DNA from: Lawsonibacter celer
GTDB taxonomy: Bacteria; Bacillota; Clostridia; Oscillospirales; Oscillospiraceae
Assembly: GCF_014281125.1 (NCBI RefSeq)
Contig: NZ_JACOEA010000001.1
Span: forward strand, 434,001 to 498,000
Length of the DNA stretch: 64,000 nt
Direction: 5' to 3'
Shown here: one piece after another, positions 8,073 through 16,081 of the stretch
How positions within the stretch are numbered: the stretch's first letter is position 1
Layout of the letters: every line of letters begins with the position of its first letter
Notes under the pieces: model-generated
The model's database searches: none
What the model was told of the DNA's origin: nothing
The model's input: the letters and a program-made list of their open reading frames with translations, nothing else
Program-made: the position numbers and the translations under genes

Positions 8073-9549
8073 ACAGAATAATACAGATTAGTCCGCCGGA
8101 GCCCTCATTGATGATGCGCTGAAGGGTTTCCCGCAGCTTGGCACGGGCATCCTCCGGCATCCGCTTGAGCTTGGTGTTCAGATCCTCGCTGACCAGCTCG
8201 TGGAAGGATTTTCCGAAGATGTTGGATTGCCAAATGGCTTTGGTGTCGCCCTCAAATTCCTGGAGAAGATAGTTCACCATCTCCTCGGACTGCTTTTCGT
8301 TTCCGACTATGGGCGACACCTCGGTCTCGATATCGGCCCGGATCATATGGATGGAGGGAGCGGAGGCTTTCAGCCGCACCCCATAGCGCCCTCCCTGCCG
8401 GACAATTTCCGGCTCCTCCAATACCAGTTCATCTGTGCTGGGTACTACAATGCCGTAACCGGTACTCTTGACCTCCTCCAGTGCGCCGGCCACCTTGTCA
8501 TACTCGCACTTGACCCTGGAGAGCTGGGAAAGCAGTTCCAGCAGGTCTCCGTCGTCGTGGACGGTAAACCCGGACTGCTGGGACAGCGTGTCATAAAACA
8601 GCGCCCGTGGAAGCTCCAGCTGTGCCACAGCCAGGCCGGTGCCCAGGCTGATGGAGGAAATCTGAGTACGGCTGACCGTATCGCAGGCTCCGATTGCCGC
8701 GACCGCCTTTTCCACATCCCGGATGCGGCGCATGCCGGCACATCCGTCCCGAATTACGGAATACAGGCCGCTTTTGATGGGGTGATCGTAGGGAAGTGCA
8801 TCCACCCATGGCGGCAGGAAGAGATCCAGCTCCTTTAATGGGAATTCGTAGAGCACGCCCTTAATGATGTCTGTGACCGCCTTTTCATCCAGTTCCAGGC
8901 AGTCTGCCGCCACTACCGTTACATCGTAGCGGCTGGCGATGTCCGCACGAATGGCCTGGGCCCGGTCGGAATTGGGGTAGGCAGAATTGAGCACCACCAG
9001 GAAGGGCTTTCCAAGCTCCTTCAATTCAGTGATCACCCGCTCCTCCGCCTCCAGGTAGTCCTCCCGCGGGATATCGGTGATGGAGCCGTCGGTCGTCACC
9101 ACAATGCCCACCGTGGAGTGCTCCGAGATAACCTTGCGGGTGCCGATTTCCGCGGCCTCTGTCATGGGGATCTCGTAGTCAAACCACGGGGTGGAGACCA
9201 TACGCGGGGCGTCGTCCTCCAGGGAGCCCACCGCGCCGGGCACCAGATAGCCCACGCAGTCGATCAGCCGTACAGAGAAGGCCGCCCCATTCTCCATCTG
9301 GACCTCCACTGCATCCTCTGGGACGAACTTTGGCTCGGCGGTCATAATGGTGCGTCCGGAGCCGCTCTGGGGCAGTTCGTCGCGGGCCCGCTCCCTACGG
9401 TAGACGTTATCAATGTTGGGAATGACCAGAGTCTCCATGAAACGCTTGATAAAGGTAGATTTTCCTGTCCGCACCGGCCCCACGACGCCGATATAGATAT
9501 CCCCCTCCGTCCGCTGGGCGATATCCTCGTAGATCTTGCGCTCTTCCAC
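8071..9549 (-). CDS. spoIVA: stage IV sporulation protein A (spore-coat morphogenetic ATPase)
   Basis: Self-assembling ATPase that polymerises on the outer forespore membrane to form the coat basement layer. The 492-aa length equals that of known SpoIVA proteins. The N-terminus MEERKIYEDIAQRTEGDIYIG leads into a Walker A loop GPVRTGKST (residues about 24-32) and a TRAFAC-like domain with LIDCVGY (Walker B region) and VVLNSAYP. The C-terminal domain ends in hydrophobic residues (GGLICIIL), as expected for forespore targeting through SpoVM. It is separated from sipL by a terminator and has a candidate sigma-E promoter upstream, fitting mother-cell expression. Confidence 0.97.
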   Translation of the reverse strand: MEERKIYEDIAQRTEGDIYIGVVGPVRTGKSTFIKRFMETLVIPNIDNVYRRERARDELPQSGSGRTIMTAEPKFVPEDAVEVQMENGAAFSVRLIDCVGYLVPGAVGSLEDDAPRMVSTPWFDYEIPMTEAAEIGTRKVISEHSTVGIVVTTDGSITDIPREDYLEAEERVITELKELGKPFLVVLNSAYPNSDRAQAIRADIASRYDVTVVAADCLELDEKAVTDIIKGVLYEFPLKELDLFLPPWVDALPYDHPIKSGLYSVIRDGCAGMRRIRDVEKAVAAIGACDTVSRTQISSISLGTGLAVAQLELPRALFYDTLSQQSGFTVHDDGDLLELLSQLSRVKCEYDKVAGALEEVKSTGYGIVVPSTDELVLEEPEIVRQGGRYGVRLKASAPSIHMIRADIETEVSPIVGNEKQSEEMVNYLLQEFEGDTKAIWQSNIFGKSFHELVSEDLNTKLKRMPEDARAKLRETLQRIINEGSGGLICIIL

Positions 9550-9597
9550 TTGCGATTCCTCCTTCGACCCGATTCCAAGCCGGTCGTTTTCTCTACA

Positions 9598-9626
9598 TAC
9601 CTATGGGGATAAGCCTTAAAATATAC
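9598..9626 (-). promoter_or_regulatory. candidate sigma-E-type promoter of spoIVA
   Basis: Minus-strand GTATATT (-35), 14-bp spacer, CATAGGTA (-10). This resembles the mother-cell sigma-E pattern (ATATT, then CATAnnnT). spoIVA is sigma-E controlled in known spore formers; the match here is partial. Confidence 0.4.
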
Positions 9627-9635
9627 CACGCATTG

Positions 9636-9679
9636 AAAAAGGCCCGGACCGGCTGCAGGATACCGGTCCGGGCCTTTTC
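9636..9679 (-). terminator. intrinsic terminator after sipL
   Basis: AAAAGGCCCGGACCGG and CCGGTCCGGGCCTTTT form a perfect stem; the minus strand continues with TTTTTC. It lies immediately after the sipL stop. Confidence 0.92.
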
Positions 9680-11206
9680 TCAGCGTTTACGGGGGATAAG
9701 CAGCAGCTGGCCCGCGGGCAGAGCGTCTTCGCTCAGGTCGTTGGCCTGAAGGATATCCTGGGCAGTCGTGCCGTAAGCCTTGGCAATATCCCAGAGCCGT
9801 TCTCCACCGGCCACCATTCGGAGGACAATCGAGGGTTTTCCGGCCGTGTCACGCACCCCGTTTTCATCCAGATGGACGCCGGAAACACTTATCATCTGCC
9901 GTCTGGTGTAGGCAAGATACTGAATATCCACCTGGAACCGCACTTCGATTCCGCTGGAGGACGGGACTGCAAAGATTTCACCCGGAACGCCGCACCGGCA
10001 AGCACACTCCGCCCCCTCCCCCACGTCCAGGGTACAGGGCACGCGGAGTGTCCGGGAGACAGCAGAGAGCGTATCGTCTTCCGCCTGATAGAGAATGGTG
10101 ACATTTGCCTCCACACTCAGCTCCAGCCGCTCTCCTTCGCGCCGCTGAGTCACCGGGCCCATGCGGACATAGGTATCCGATACGCTTTTTGCCTGCATAC
10201 CGGTCTCAATGATCTCCCGCACGGTCTGATTCTTGATTCCGCGGTCCGCCAGCTGCTTCAGGCTGCAGGGCCTGGTATCCGCCTCCAGTTGATAGGCTGT
10301 GGAGTAGAGGTCGGTCAAAAGCTCCAAGCTCCTGGTCTCCCATACGGTGGCCTGTGCCAGCAGTCCCAGCGCCACGCTGATGGTGCGCCCGTCTGAGCCA
10401 TCCAAGCGGCACTCCGTGTCCGTCAGCACCACCTGCACTTCACAGTCACAGTCCTCCCCTACCCCGTTGACCTCCATAATCTGAGAAAAAGGCAGTACAT
10501 AGTCGGTGGTACAAAGCGCGCCCTCCGCGGCCCGGTAGAGCAGCTGAAGCATGGCCTCTCCCTTGAAGATCAGTTTGCTTCCAATCACCTTAGACTCATT
10601 GCAGCGCAGAGACACTCTGCTCTTCAGCAGTTCCTCCGCCTCCGGCTTTCCCCCAGAAATCATTACGTCGTCTGCAAATGTAAAGGGTTTTTCCTGTACG
10701 GCGGATACCTGATAGAGCTGACAGGGCTCCACCAGCTGCTCCACACCGGCGCTTTCCGGTTCGGATACGCCTGCGCACAACTCCTCAGAAACCGGGGCGT
10801 AGACCTGCACAGAAACAGCGATCTGAATCCGTACGAGTACCTTTCGGGGATTGAGCAGGCGGGTTTCTGCAGCCTGTATCCAGGGACAGGCGATTACTGT
10901 ACACCCGGAAGTCACCTGTGCCCCTTCGGCGCTGCACGAGAAAGGAATCGCGACCTCCAGACGGCGCATCCCCTCCGTACCGTCCGGAAGGTAAAGCACC
11001 GCCGCCCTGGCTGTGCCGGTCAGCTCCACTCTTCCCTCCTGGGACTCTTTGCTTTTCAAGCAGGCAGTACCCTCGGTATCACAGATCCGCAGGATGTCCG
11101 GACAGGCATCCGGAACAATCATTTCCATGGTCTCTTCCTGACAGACCGTGGTGTCCAGCATAGTCTCGTATCCACTCAGTTGGGTCCGATCCAATTCCAG
11201 CTCCAT
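9680..11206 (-). CDS. sipL: SipL-type spore morphogenetic protein (SPOCS/DUF3794 repeats plus C-terminal LysM)
   Basis: A 508-aa protein with repeated SPOCS (DUF3794) beta domains over roughly residues 20-440 and a C-terminal LysM domain (RMVAGGERLWDIAKAYGTT, then DILQANDL and LPAGQLLLIPRKR). In Clostridioides difficile SipL has this architecture, binds SpoIVA through its LysM domain and is required for coat encasement. Its position directly beside spoIVA supports that role. Start 11206 (MELELDRTQLSGYE) has AAGGAGTGG six bases upstream; a 15-codon longer frame has no such site. The Shine-Dalgarno site is part of a 13-bp inverted repeat (11213-11284). Confidence 0.9.
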   Translation of the reverse strand: MELELDRTQLSGYETMLDTTVCQEETMEMIVPDACPDILRICDTEGTACLKSKESQEGRVELTGTARAAVLYLPDGTEGMRRLEVAIPFSCSAEGAQVTSGCTVIACPWIQAAETRLLNPRKVLVRIQIAVSVQVYAPVSEELCAGVSEPESAGVEQLVEPCQLYQVSAVQEKPFTFADDVMISGGKPEAEELLKSRVSLRCNESKVIGSKLIFKGEAMLQLLYRAAEGALCTTDYVLPFSQIMEVNGVGEDCDCEVQVVLTDTECRLDGSDGRTISVALGLLAQATVWETRSLELLTDLYSTAYQLEADTRPCSLKQLADRGIKNQTVREIIETGMQAKSVSDTYVRMGPVTQRREGERLELSVEANVTILYQAEDDTLSAVSRTLRVPCTLDVGEGAECACRCGVPGEIFAVPSSSGIEVRFQVDIQYLAYTRRQMISVSGVHLDENGVRDTAGKPSIVLRMVAGGERLWDIAKAYGTTAQDILQANDLSEDALPAGQLLLIPRKR

Positions 11207-11212
11207 AGCGTT

Positions 11213-11284
11213 CCACTCCTTGTACGGGCCCTTTGGCCCTTTCTCATGCAAAGTTTGCTATAGAACTATATGTACAAGGAGTGG
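11213..11284 (-). promoter_or_regulatory. 13-bp inverted repeat that buries the sipL ribosome-binding site
   Basis: CCACTCCTTGTAC (11213-11225, minus-strand complement contains AAGGAGTGG) is an exact inverted copy of 11272-11284. In the minus-strand leader, the upstream arm could base-pair with the Shine-Dalgarno site of sipL. A nested GGGCC/GGCCC pair sits in the 46-base loop. Confidence 0.5.
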
Positions 11285-11301
11285 CCGCTATGTCTCCCAA
11301 T

Positions 11302-11373
11302 TCAGCGCAGGCCAAACAAAGTCTTGAGAATTCCGCACAACGCCTTCGGAGACTTGACCACGACGATCTTCAA
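11302..11373 (-). CDS. spoVM: SpoVM, short amphipathic coat-anchoring peptide (TTG start)
   Basis: A 23-residue peptide starting at a TTG codon, nine bases after a strong AGGAGG. It reads MKIVVVKSPKALCGILKTL and then ends in FGLR. In Bacillus subtilis SpoVM (26 aa) proline 9, lysines 2, 7 and 10, Leu12, Gly14 and Ile15 occupy the same positions; here all of these match and residue 17 is Lys where B. subtilis has Arg. SpoVM inserts into the positively curved outer forespore membrane and anchors SpoIVA. Its position after thiN, as in Bacillus, and close to sipL and spoIVA makes the call strong despite its size. It is too short and has too unusual a start for routine gene finding. Confidence 0.88.
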   Translation of the reverse strand: MKIVVVKSPKALCGILKTLFGLR

Positions 11374-11386
11374 AACAAATTACCTC

Positions 11387-11554
11387 CTATCGATCCAAAA
11401 ACTCACGCAGCCAATCCTTTCCCTTATAACCCAGGATGGCGCCCAGGCCCAGCGTAATCATACTGGCGGGATAGAGCACAAGAGCCGCTCCACCGGCGCA
11501 CAGCGCCGCCACTCCAAGGTTCTTTTTGTTCAGCCATTCCGGCCATGACGTCAA
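11387..11554 (-). CDS. 55-aa hypothetical membrane protein upstream of spoVM
   Basis: A TTG-started frame of 55 codons with AAGGAGG upstream, ending in TAG 13 bp before spoVM. The N-terminus is charged and aromatic (MTSWPEWLNKKN), a glycine/alanine-rich hydrophobic segment covers about residues 14-42 (AALCAGGAALVLYPASMITL and on), and the tail is KGKDWLREFLDR. I do not recognise the family. Tight spacing and its own ribosome-binding site suggest it is translated with spoVM. It could be a forespore-membrane or spore-specific small protein, but this is inferred only from its neighbours. The Shine-Dalgarno site lies in an inverted repeat. Confidence 0.6.
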   Translation of the reverse strand: MTSWPEWLNKKNLGVAALCAGGAALVLYPASMITLGLGAILGYKGKDWLREFLDR

Positions 11555-11555
11555 A

Positions 11556-11610
11556 ACAGCCGCCTCCTTCCATAAACTGGTCTGACCCAGTATACGCAGG
11601 AGGCGGCTGT
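11556..11610 (-). promoter_or_regulatory. 13-bp inverted repeat containing the ribosome-binding site of the 55-aa gene
   Basis: ACAGCCGCCTCCT (11556-11568) and AGGAGGCGGCTGT (11598-11610) are exact inverted copies; the loop holds a second small stem (ACTGG/CCAGT). On the minus strand the 3' arm carries AGGAGG and is followed by TTTTG, so it could be an SD-sequestering hairpin, a weak terminator after thiN, or both. Confidence 0.5.
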
Positions 11611-11633
11611 CGGTGACTGCCGTATGATACAGT

Positions 11634-12290
11634 TCAAACGTCTGTGCGCTGGCTGCGGATCAGCAGCACACGTCCGGTCTCCACGGTGATGGTTATGCAA
11701 TCTGAAGCCGGTTCGTTGCTGACGGAAAAAGTAGATCCACGCTTGAGCCGCGCGCCGGTAAGGGGATATTTTACGCCCCGCAGGGTGACGCCAGTGATCT
11801 GGCGGTCCAGCGGAATCAGGGAGAGATAGCGGTAGGAGGGGAAGTTCTCCAGAACAATGGTCTCTCCCTCCAGCAGTCGCACCTCATTATCGCTGTCAAT
11901 TAGCAGAGCTTGACAACCCTGCTCTGCCACGTGTTCCAGCAGCATCAGATTGGAGGCGGTGTGATCCAGCCTGCCGCCGGTGCAGCCGCACAGCAGCAGG
12001 TTCCGGGCACCCATGGCCGAGGCGTGGTCTACCGCGGCCTCCAGGTCCGTCAGATCCTTTTCCGCGGGAAGCGTAACGCAGGGGATGCGATTCGACGGAG
12101 ACCCGCCGGAATCCCAGTCGCCAATGAGAAAATCTGCCTTCAGGCCGGCCGCAGCAGCATTTACGGAGCCGCCGTCCGCACAGAGCACCGGACAGGGCAG
12201 CCAGCGCTCCAGATAGGGGCGGAGGAAGGCCCAGCAGGTACAGGGGGCAGCACCAAAAATCAGGGCGCGATTCGTCAATTCCGTTCCCAT
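11634..12290 (-). CDS. thiN: thiamine pyrophosphokinase
   Basis: Transfers pyrophosphate from ATP to thiamine to give thiamine diphosphate. At 218 aa it has the family length. The catalytic N-terminal domain shows ADGGSVNAAAAGLKADFLIG followed by DWDSGG, the EKDLTDLEAAVDHA segment and GCTGGRLDHTASNLMLL. The C-terminal half is the thiamine-binding beta domain. Start 12290 (MGTELTNRALIFG) overlaps the 3' end of rsgA by 16 bp and has AAAGGAAG upstream. It is in the rsgA-thiN-spoVM order seen in Bacillus, but rpe, which lies between rsgA and thiN there, is absent. Confidence 0.92.
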   Translation of the reverse strand: MGTELTNRALIFGAAPCTCWAFLRPYLERWLPCPVLCADGGSVNAAAAGLKADFLIGDWDSGGSPSNRIPCVTLPAEKDLTDLEAAVDHASAMGARNLLLCGCTGGRLDHTASNLMLLEHVAEQGCQALLIDSDNEVRLLEGETIVLENFPSYRYLSLIPLDRQITGVTLRGVKYPLTGARLKRGSTFSVSNEPASDCITITVETGRVLLIRSQRTDV

Positions 12291-13162
12291 TCCGGCACTT
12301 CCTTTGCCTGCTGATAGAGGCGCACATAGCTGGCATGACGGCTGGAGGAGATCTTCCCCTCTCTCAGCGCCGCCAACACCGCGCAGCCCTTTTCCTTGAT
12401 ATGGGCGCACCCGGTAAAGCGGCATTGTCCTAAATAGGGAGCAAATTCCCGGAAGGTGTCCTGCAGTTCCTCCGGCCGCCGCAGTTCCGCCCTATCCGTG
12501 TCAAAGGAAGAGAAGCCGGGCGTATCGGCGACCACGGCCCCGCTGCTCAGGCGAAAGAGCTCCACATGCCGGGTAGTATGCCGGCCGCGCCCCAGCTTAT
12601 CGGATACCTGACCCACCTGGAGCTGGAATCCCGGCTCCAGGGCGTTGAGAATGCTGGACTTCCCAACGCCGGAATTACCCGTAAAGGCAGATACCTTTCC
12701 AGATATAAGGGCCGCAAGCTGATCTAGCCCCTCCCCGGTCTCCGCGCTCACGCGCAGCGTGGGAAAACCCGCCAGGACATAGGTCTGGTACAGCTCCGTA
12801 GCCGCATCCAGATCACACTTGTTGATACACACAACGCTCTGGCAGCTGCGGCCCTCGGCGATAGAGACAACTCGATCAATCAGAAAGGGGTCGGTTACCG
12901 GGACAGCGCCTGAGGCGATGATAACCAGTTGGTCAATATTCGCGACCGCCGGGCGCTGAAATTCATTTTTCCGCGGCAGGATCTCGTCCAGCGCACCGGT
13001 ACCGTCTCCCAGGTCAGTAAAGACCACACGATCCCCCGCCAGAGGGCTCTGCTTCTGGTGCCGGAATTTCCCCCTGGCCCTGCAGGAGATCAGGCGGCCA
13101 TCGCCCGGGTCCACATAATAGAAGCCGCTCAGGGCCTTTAAAATCATTCCCTCGCCCGTCAT
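12275..13162 (-). CDS. rsgA: ribosome small-subunit-dependent GTPase A
   Basis: Circularly permuted GTPase that checks late 30S subunit maturation. The 295-aa protein has an N-terminal OB fold, then G4 (CINKCDLD) before G1 (FTGNSGVGKSS) and G3 (VADTPGFSSFD), the permuted order that defines the family. The C-terminal zinc motif is CRFTGCAHIKEKGC. The start at 13162 forms an ATGA overlap with the prkC stop, and MTGEGMILKALSGFYYV aligns in length with Bacillus RsgA. It is translationally coupled to prkC. Confidence 0.95.
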   Translation of the reverse strand: MTGEGMILKALSGFYYVDPGDGRLISCRARGKFRHQKQSPLAGDRVVFTDLGDGTGALDEILPRKNEFQRPAVANIDQLVIIASGAVPVTDPFLIDRVVSIAEGRSCQSVVCINKCDLDAATELYQTYVLAGFPTLRVSAETGEGLDQLAALISGKVSAFTGNSGVGKSSILNALEPGFQLQVGQVSDKLGRGRHTTRHVELFRLSSGAVVADTPGFSSFDTDRAELRRPEELQDTFREFAPYLGQCRFTGCAHIKEKGCAVLAALREGKISSSRHASYVRLYQQAKEVPEWERN

Positions 13163-15270
13163 TGGCTGAAATCCAGCGTGTAGCTGTCCACCGACACCTC
13201 ATCAATATAGATGGTGACCTGCTGCACGCCAATCCCCTGCACAGGGGCATAAATGGTTCCCATCTGCGTTTCGGCCATATTGTCATAGGCCGCGGTGTTG
13301 TCCCCCACCTGGATCCGTACTGCAACCCGCTCACGGCCATCATTGGGGAGCTTGACCTGAACGGTGCGGTATACCGGTATCGGGGATGGCGCAGGGTCTT
13401 CCCCAGTGCCGGGGGATTGGCTGGGCGTCGGAGATACGGTTGGCTCGTCCGTAGGCGGCGTGGAGGACGCGGGATCCGATCCTTTGCTGATCTTGAAGTA
13501 GATGGTGGTCCCCTCGTCTACCTCGGTGCCGGGCTCAATGCTCTGCCAGCAGATGAGGCCCTCATCCACGTCGTCACTGTACTCCTGACCGGTGATTCCG
13601 CCGTAGGTGAGGCTAAGCTGCTCTTCCGCCCACTTCTGTGCATCCTCCGGCGATTTATGCAGGAATGAGACCACGTTTACTGTCTCTACCTTCGGACCGG
13701 TGCTGACCACAAGAGTCACCTGAGTTACACCGGCTAGGTCGGTCTCCGCCGCAGGTGTCTGCGAGATGACCTTCCCCTCCCCGACACTCTCATCACTGCG
13801 CTCTTCAATGGTGATATTGTCTTCTGTAATGCCCAAATTTTTCAGTGTGCTGACCGCTACACGGTGGTCCTTGTTGTAAAGGTCAGGCATGCGGCTGGCC
13901 TCACTGCCGCTGCTGACAGACACCGTAATCGTGGCTCCGGAGGGTGCGTTGAGTCCGCTATCCGGCGTCTGGCTGACAATCTGCCCTGCTGGGGCGTCGC
14001 TGACCACGGTTTCCCCTTCCACAACCACGAACTGTCCTTTCAGAACGGCCTCATTCGCCCTGGCCTCTTCCAGCGTCATACCGATCAGCTTCGGGACATT
14101 GTACTGCTGCTCGCCGCCCACCATTCCGCTGAAAAAGGAGACCCACAGGAATACGCCAATGCCGACCAGAAATACAGCGATCGCACCGACCGCAAGGAAA
14201 AGCGGGAGGCGGCTGGCGCCGCCTCTGCGGCCATGGGGCTCATACTCTTCCTCCACACCGACATCGTTCCGGCGGGAATGGCTGCGCCGAGGATGGGCCG
14301 CCTGGGTCGGCTCCTCTACCCGGTCTGCGTGGGCCGGCTGCTGCCTGACGCTATGGGGGGTGTTGGCCCCCAATATCTGCGTGGGCTCGTCGCCCTCCTC
14401 TGCCAACAGGTCAGCGGATGTGTAATCAAAGCTGATACTGGGATTTTTGCGGAATTCCTCCAGATCGGCCAGCATGGCGTCGGCGGAGACATAGCGCCGG
14501 TTCACATCGGAGGCCATGGCCTTCATGGTGATGGCCTCCAGCGCCTCCGGAATATCCGGGTCAAGATCCCGGGGAGAGAGGGGGATGGAGTTGATGTGCT
14601 GAATGGCGACGGAGACCGGAGAGTCCCCCTCATAGGGCAATCTTCCGGTGATCATCTCATAGAGCACCACACCCGCGGAATAGATGTCGCTGCGGGCGTC
14701 AATATGGCTGCCGCGGGCCTGTTCCGGGGAGATATAGTGGACCGACCCCAGAGCCTCTTGCGTAAGCGTAGCCTGGGCGGCGGAGGCCACCCGGGCGATG
14801 CCGAAGTCGGCCACCTTCAGGCTCCCATCGCGCAGTACCATCATATTGTGGGGTTTGATATCCCGATGGATGATCCCGCGCCCATGGGCGTGGGAGAGGG
14901 CCTTCATAATCTGCGTGGTGAAATGCAGCGCCTCACGCCAGGAGAGCTTCCCACCCTTCTTCTGGATATACTGCTTCAGGGTAATCCCGTCAATCAATTC
15001 CATCACAATATAGTCTGGGTCCGAAGTGCGGGACACATCATAGACGGCCACAATATTCGGGTGGGAGAGCATGGCGACAGCCTGAGATTCATCGTGAAAA
15101 CGGCGCCGGATCTCCGCGTCCTGGGCCAAATCCTCCTTGAGGATCTTAACGGCCACCAGGCGGTTGAGCCAATGACAGCGGGCCTTATAGACCACCGCCA
15201 TGCCGCCGGTGCCGATGCGCTCTAAAATCTCATATCGATTGTCGAGTAATTTCCCTATGTATTGATCCAT
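13159..15270 (-). CDS. prkC: PASTA-domain serine/threonine protein kinase
   Basis: Membrane Ser/Thr kinase that senses peptidoglycan fragments or lipid II. The 703-aa protein has a Hanks-type kinase domain (about residues 11-270) with GTGGMAVVYKA, VAVKIL, the catalytic HRDIKPHNMMV and DFGIARV. A Pro/Arg-rich linker leads to one membrane helix (about 352-377), followed by three extracellular PASTA repeats (about 385-590) and a Thr/Pro-rich spacer ahead of a small beta-rich C-terminal domain. It is paired with the PP2C phosphatase gene just upstream (14-bp gap), the standard PrpC-PrkC arrangement. Confidence 0.96.
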   Translation of the reverse strand: MDQYIGKLLDNRYEILERIGTGGMAVVYKARCHWLNRLVAVKILKEDLAQDAEIRRRFHDESQAVAMLSHPNIVAVYDVSRTSDPDYIVMELIDGITLKQYIQKKGGKLSWREALHFTTQIMKALSHAHGRGIIHRDIKPHNMMVLRDGSLKVADFGIARVASAAQATLTQEALGSVHYISPEQARGSHIDARSDIYSAGVVLYEMITGRLPYEGDSPVSVAIQHINSIPLSPRDLDPDIPEALEAITMKAMASDVNRRYVSADAMLADLEEFRKNPSISFDYTSADLLAEEGDEPTQILGANTPHSVRQQPAHADRVEEPTQAAHPRRSHSRRNDVGVEEEYEPHGRRGGASRLPLFLAVGAIAVFLVGIGVFLWVSFFSGMVGGEQQYNVPKLIGMTLEEARANEAVLKGQFVVVEGETVVSDAPAGQIVSQTPDSGLNAPSGATITVSVSSGSEASRMPDLYNKDHRVAVSTLKNLGITEDNITIEERSDESVGEGKVISQTPAAETDLAGVTQVTLVVSTGPKVETVNVVSFLHKSPEDAQKWAEEQLSLTYGGITGQEYSDDVDEGLICWQSIEPGTEVDEGTTIYFKISKGSDPASSTPPTDEPTVSPTPSQSPGTGEDPAPSPIPVYRTVQVKLPNDGRERVAVRIQVGDNTAAYDNMAETQMGTIYAPVQGIGVQQVTIYIDEVSVDSYTLDFSQ

Positions 15271-15284
15271 AGTTCATTACCCCC

Positions 15285-16016
15285 TTAAAGGATTTCTAGG
15301 AGGACGACGGTTACGTTGTCCGGCGCCCCCCGGGACATGGCCACGTCCAGCAGGCGCTTGCAGCAGTCCTCCGCCACTCCCCCATGGAGCACTTCAAAGA
15401 GCAGCTCCTGGTCAGTCAGAAGGTTGGACAGCCCATCGGAGCAGAGCAGGAGATAGTCCCCGCTCTCCAGCGGCTCCCGGTAGAGATCGGCCCGAATATG
15501 GGCCTCCGAGCCCAGTGCGCGGGTGATGAGATTTTTTTGCGGGTGGTTGCGCGCCTCGTCCGGCGTGATCTGCCCGCGAACCACCATATCCTCCACCAGC
15601 GAGTGATCCCTGGTTATCTTGCGGATGCCGCCGCCCGAGATATGGTACGCTCTGCTGTCCCCAATATTGAGCAGATAGGCGGTATGGTCCTCCACCAGCG
15701 CGGCCACCATGGTCGTGCCCATGCCGTGGCAGTCCGGTTCCGTGCTTGCGCGGTGGAACACGGCGCTGTTGGCGTTTTCGGCCGCCTGGGCCAGCAGTTC
15801 GGCAGGGTCCTCAGGTGCTCCGTCCGGCAGGGACTGAAGCGTCTCTACAAAGGTCTCCACCGCCAGAAGGCTTGCGATATTGCCCGCCTTTGCGCCGCCC
15901 ATACCGTCGCACACGACTCCTACCGCCAGCCGCTCCGACGGAACATCTAAGTAAAAGCCATCTTGGTTTTGCTGCCTTACCGCGCCTTTGTCGGTAATGC
16001 CCCATGCATGTATCAT
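15285..16016 (-). CDS. prpC: PP2C-type serine/threonine phosphatase
   Basis: Mn/Mg-dependent phosphatase that opposes PrkC. The 243-aa protein carries the metal-binding motifs VCDGMGGAKAGNIAS, GDSRAYHI, LLCSDGLSNLLTD and GAPDNVTVVLLE in the usual order. Start 16016 (MIHAWGITDKGAVRQQNQDG) is preferred because AAAGAGG lies eight bases upstream; ATG codons at 16022 and 16043 are alternatives. It follows rlmN by 65 bp and precedes prkC. Confidence 0.95.
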   Translation of the reverse strand: MIHAWGITDKGAVRQQNQDGFYLDVPSERLAVGVVCDGMGGAKAGNIASLLAVETFVETLQSLPDGAPEDPAELLAQAAENANSAVFHRASTEPDCHGMGTTMVAALVEDHTAYLLNIGDSRAYHISGGGIRKITRDHSLVEDMVVRGQITPDEARNHPQKNLITRALGSEAHIRADLYREPLESGDYLLLCSDGLSNLLTDQELLFEVLHGGVAEDCCKRLLDVAMSRGAPDNVTVVLLEIL

Positions 16017-16081
16017 TGTCATTGCCTCTTTCCGGCGGCTCACACTTCCCTGCCCTGAAGGTGCTCCAAAGCAGGGCTTGC

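Noticed and set aside
11233-11457. plus-strand frame of 74 codons across spoVM
   Set aside because: No ribosome-binding site or family; the minus-strand spoVM and 55-aa frames have strong sites and a conserved location.
13864-15225. 453-codon plus-strand frame opposite prkC
   Set aside because: Mirror frame of the kinase gene; no motifs and no ribosome-binding site.
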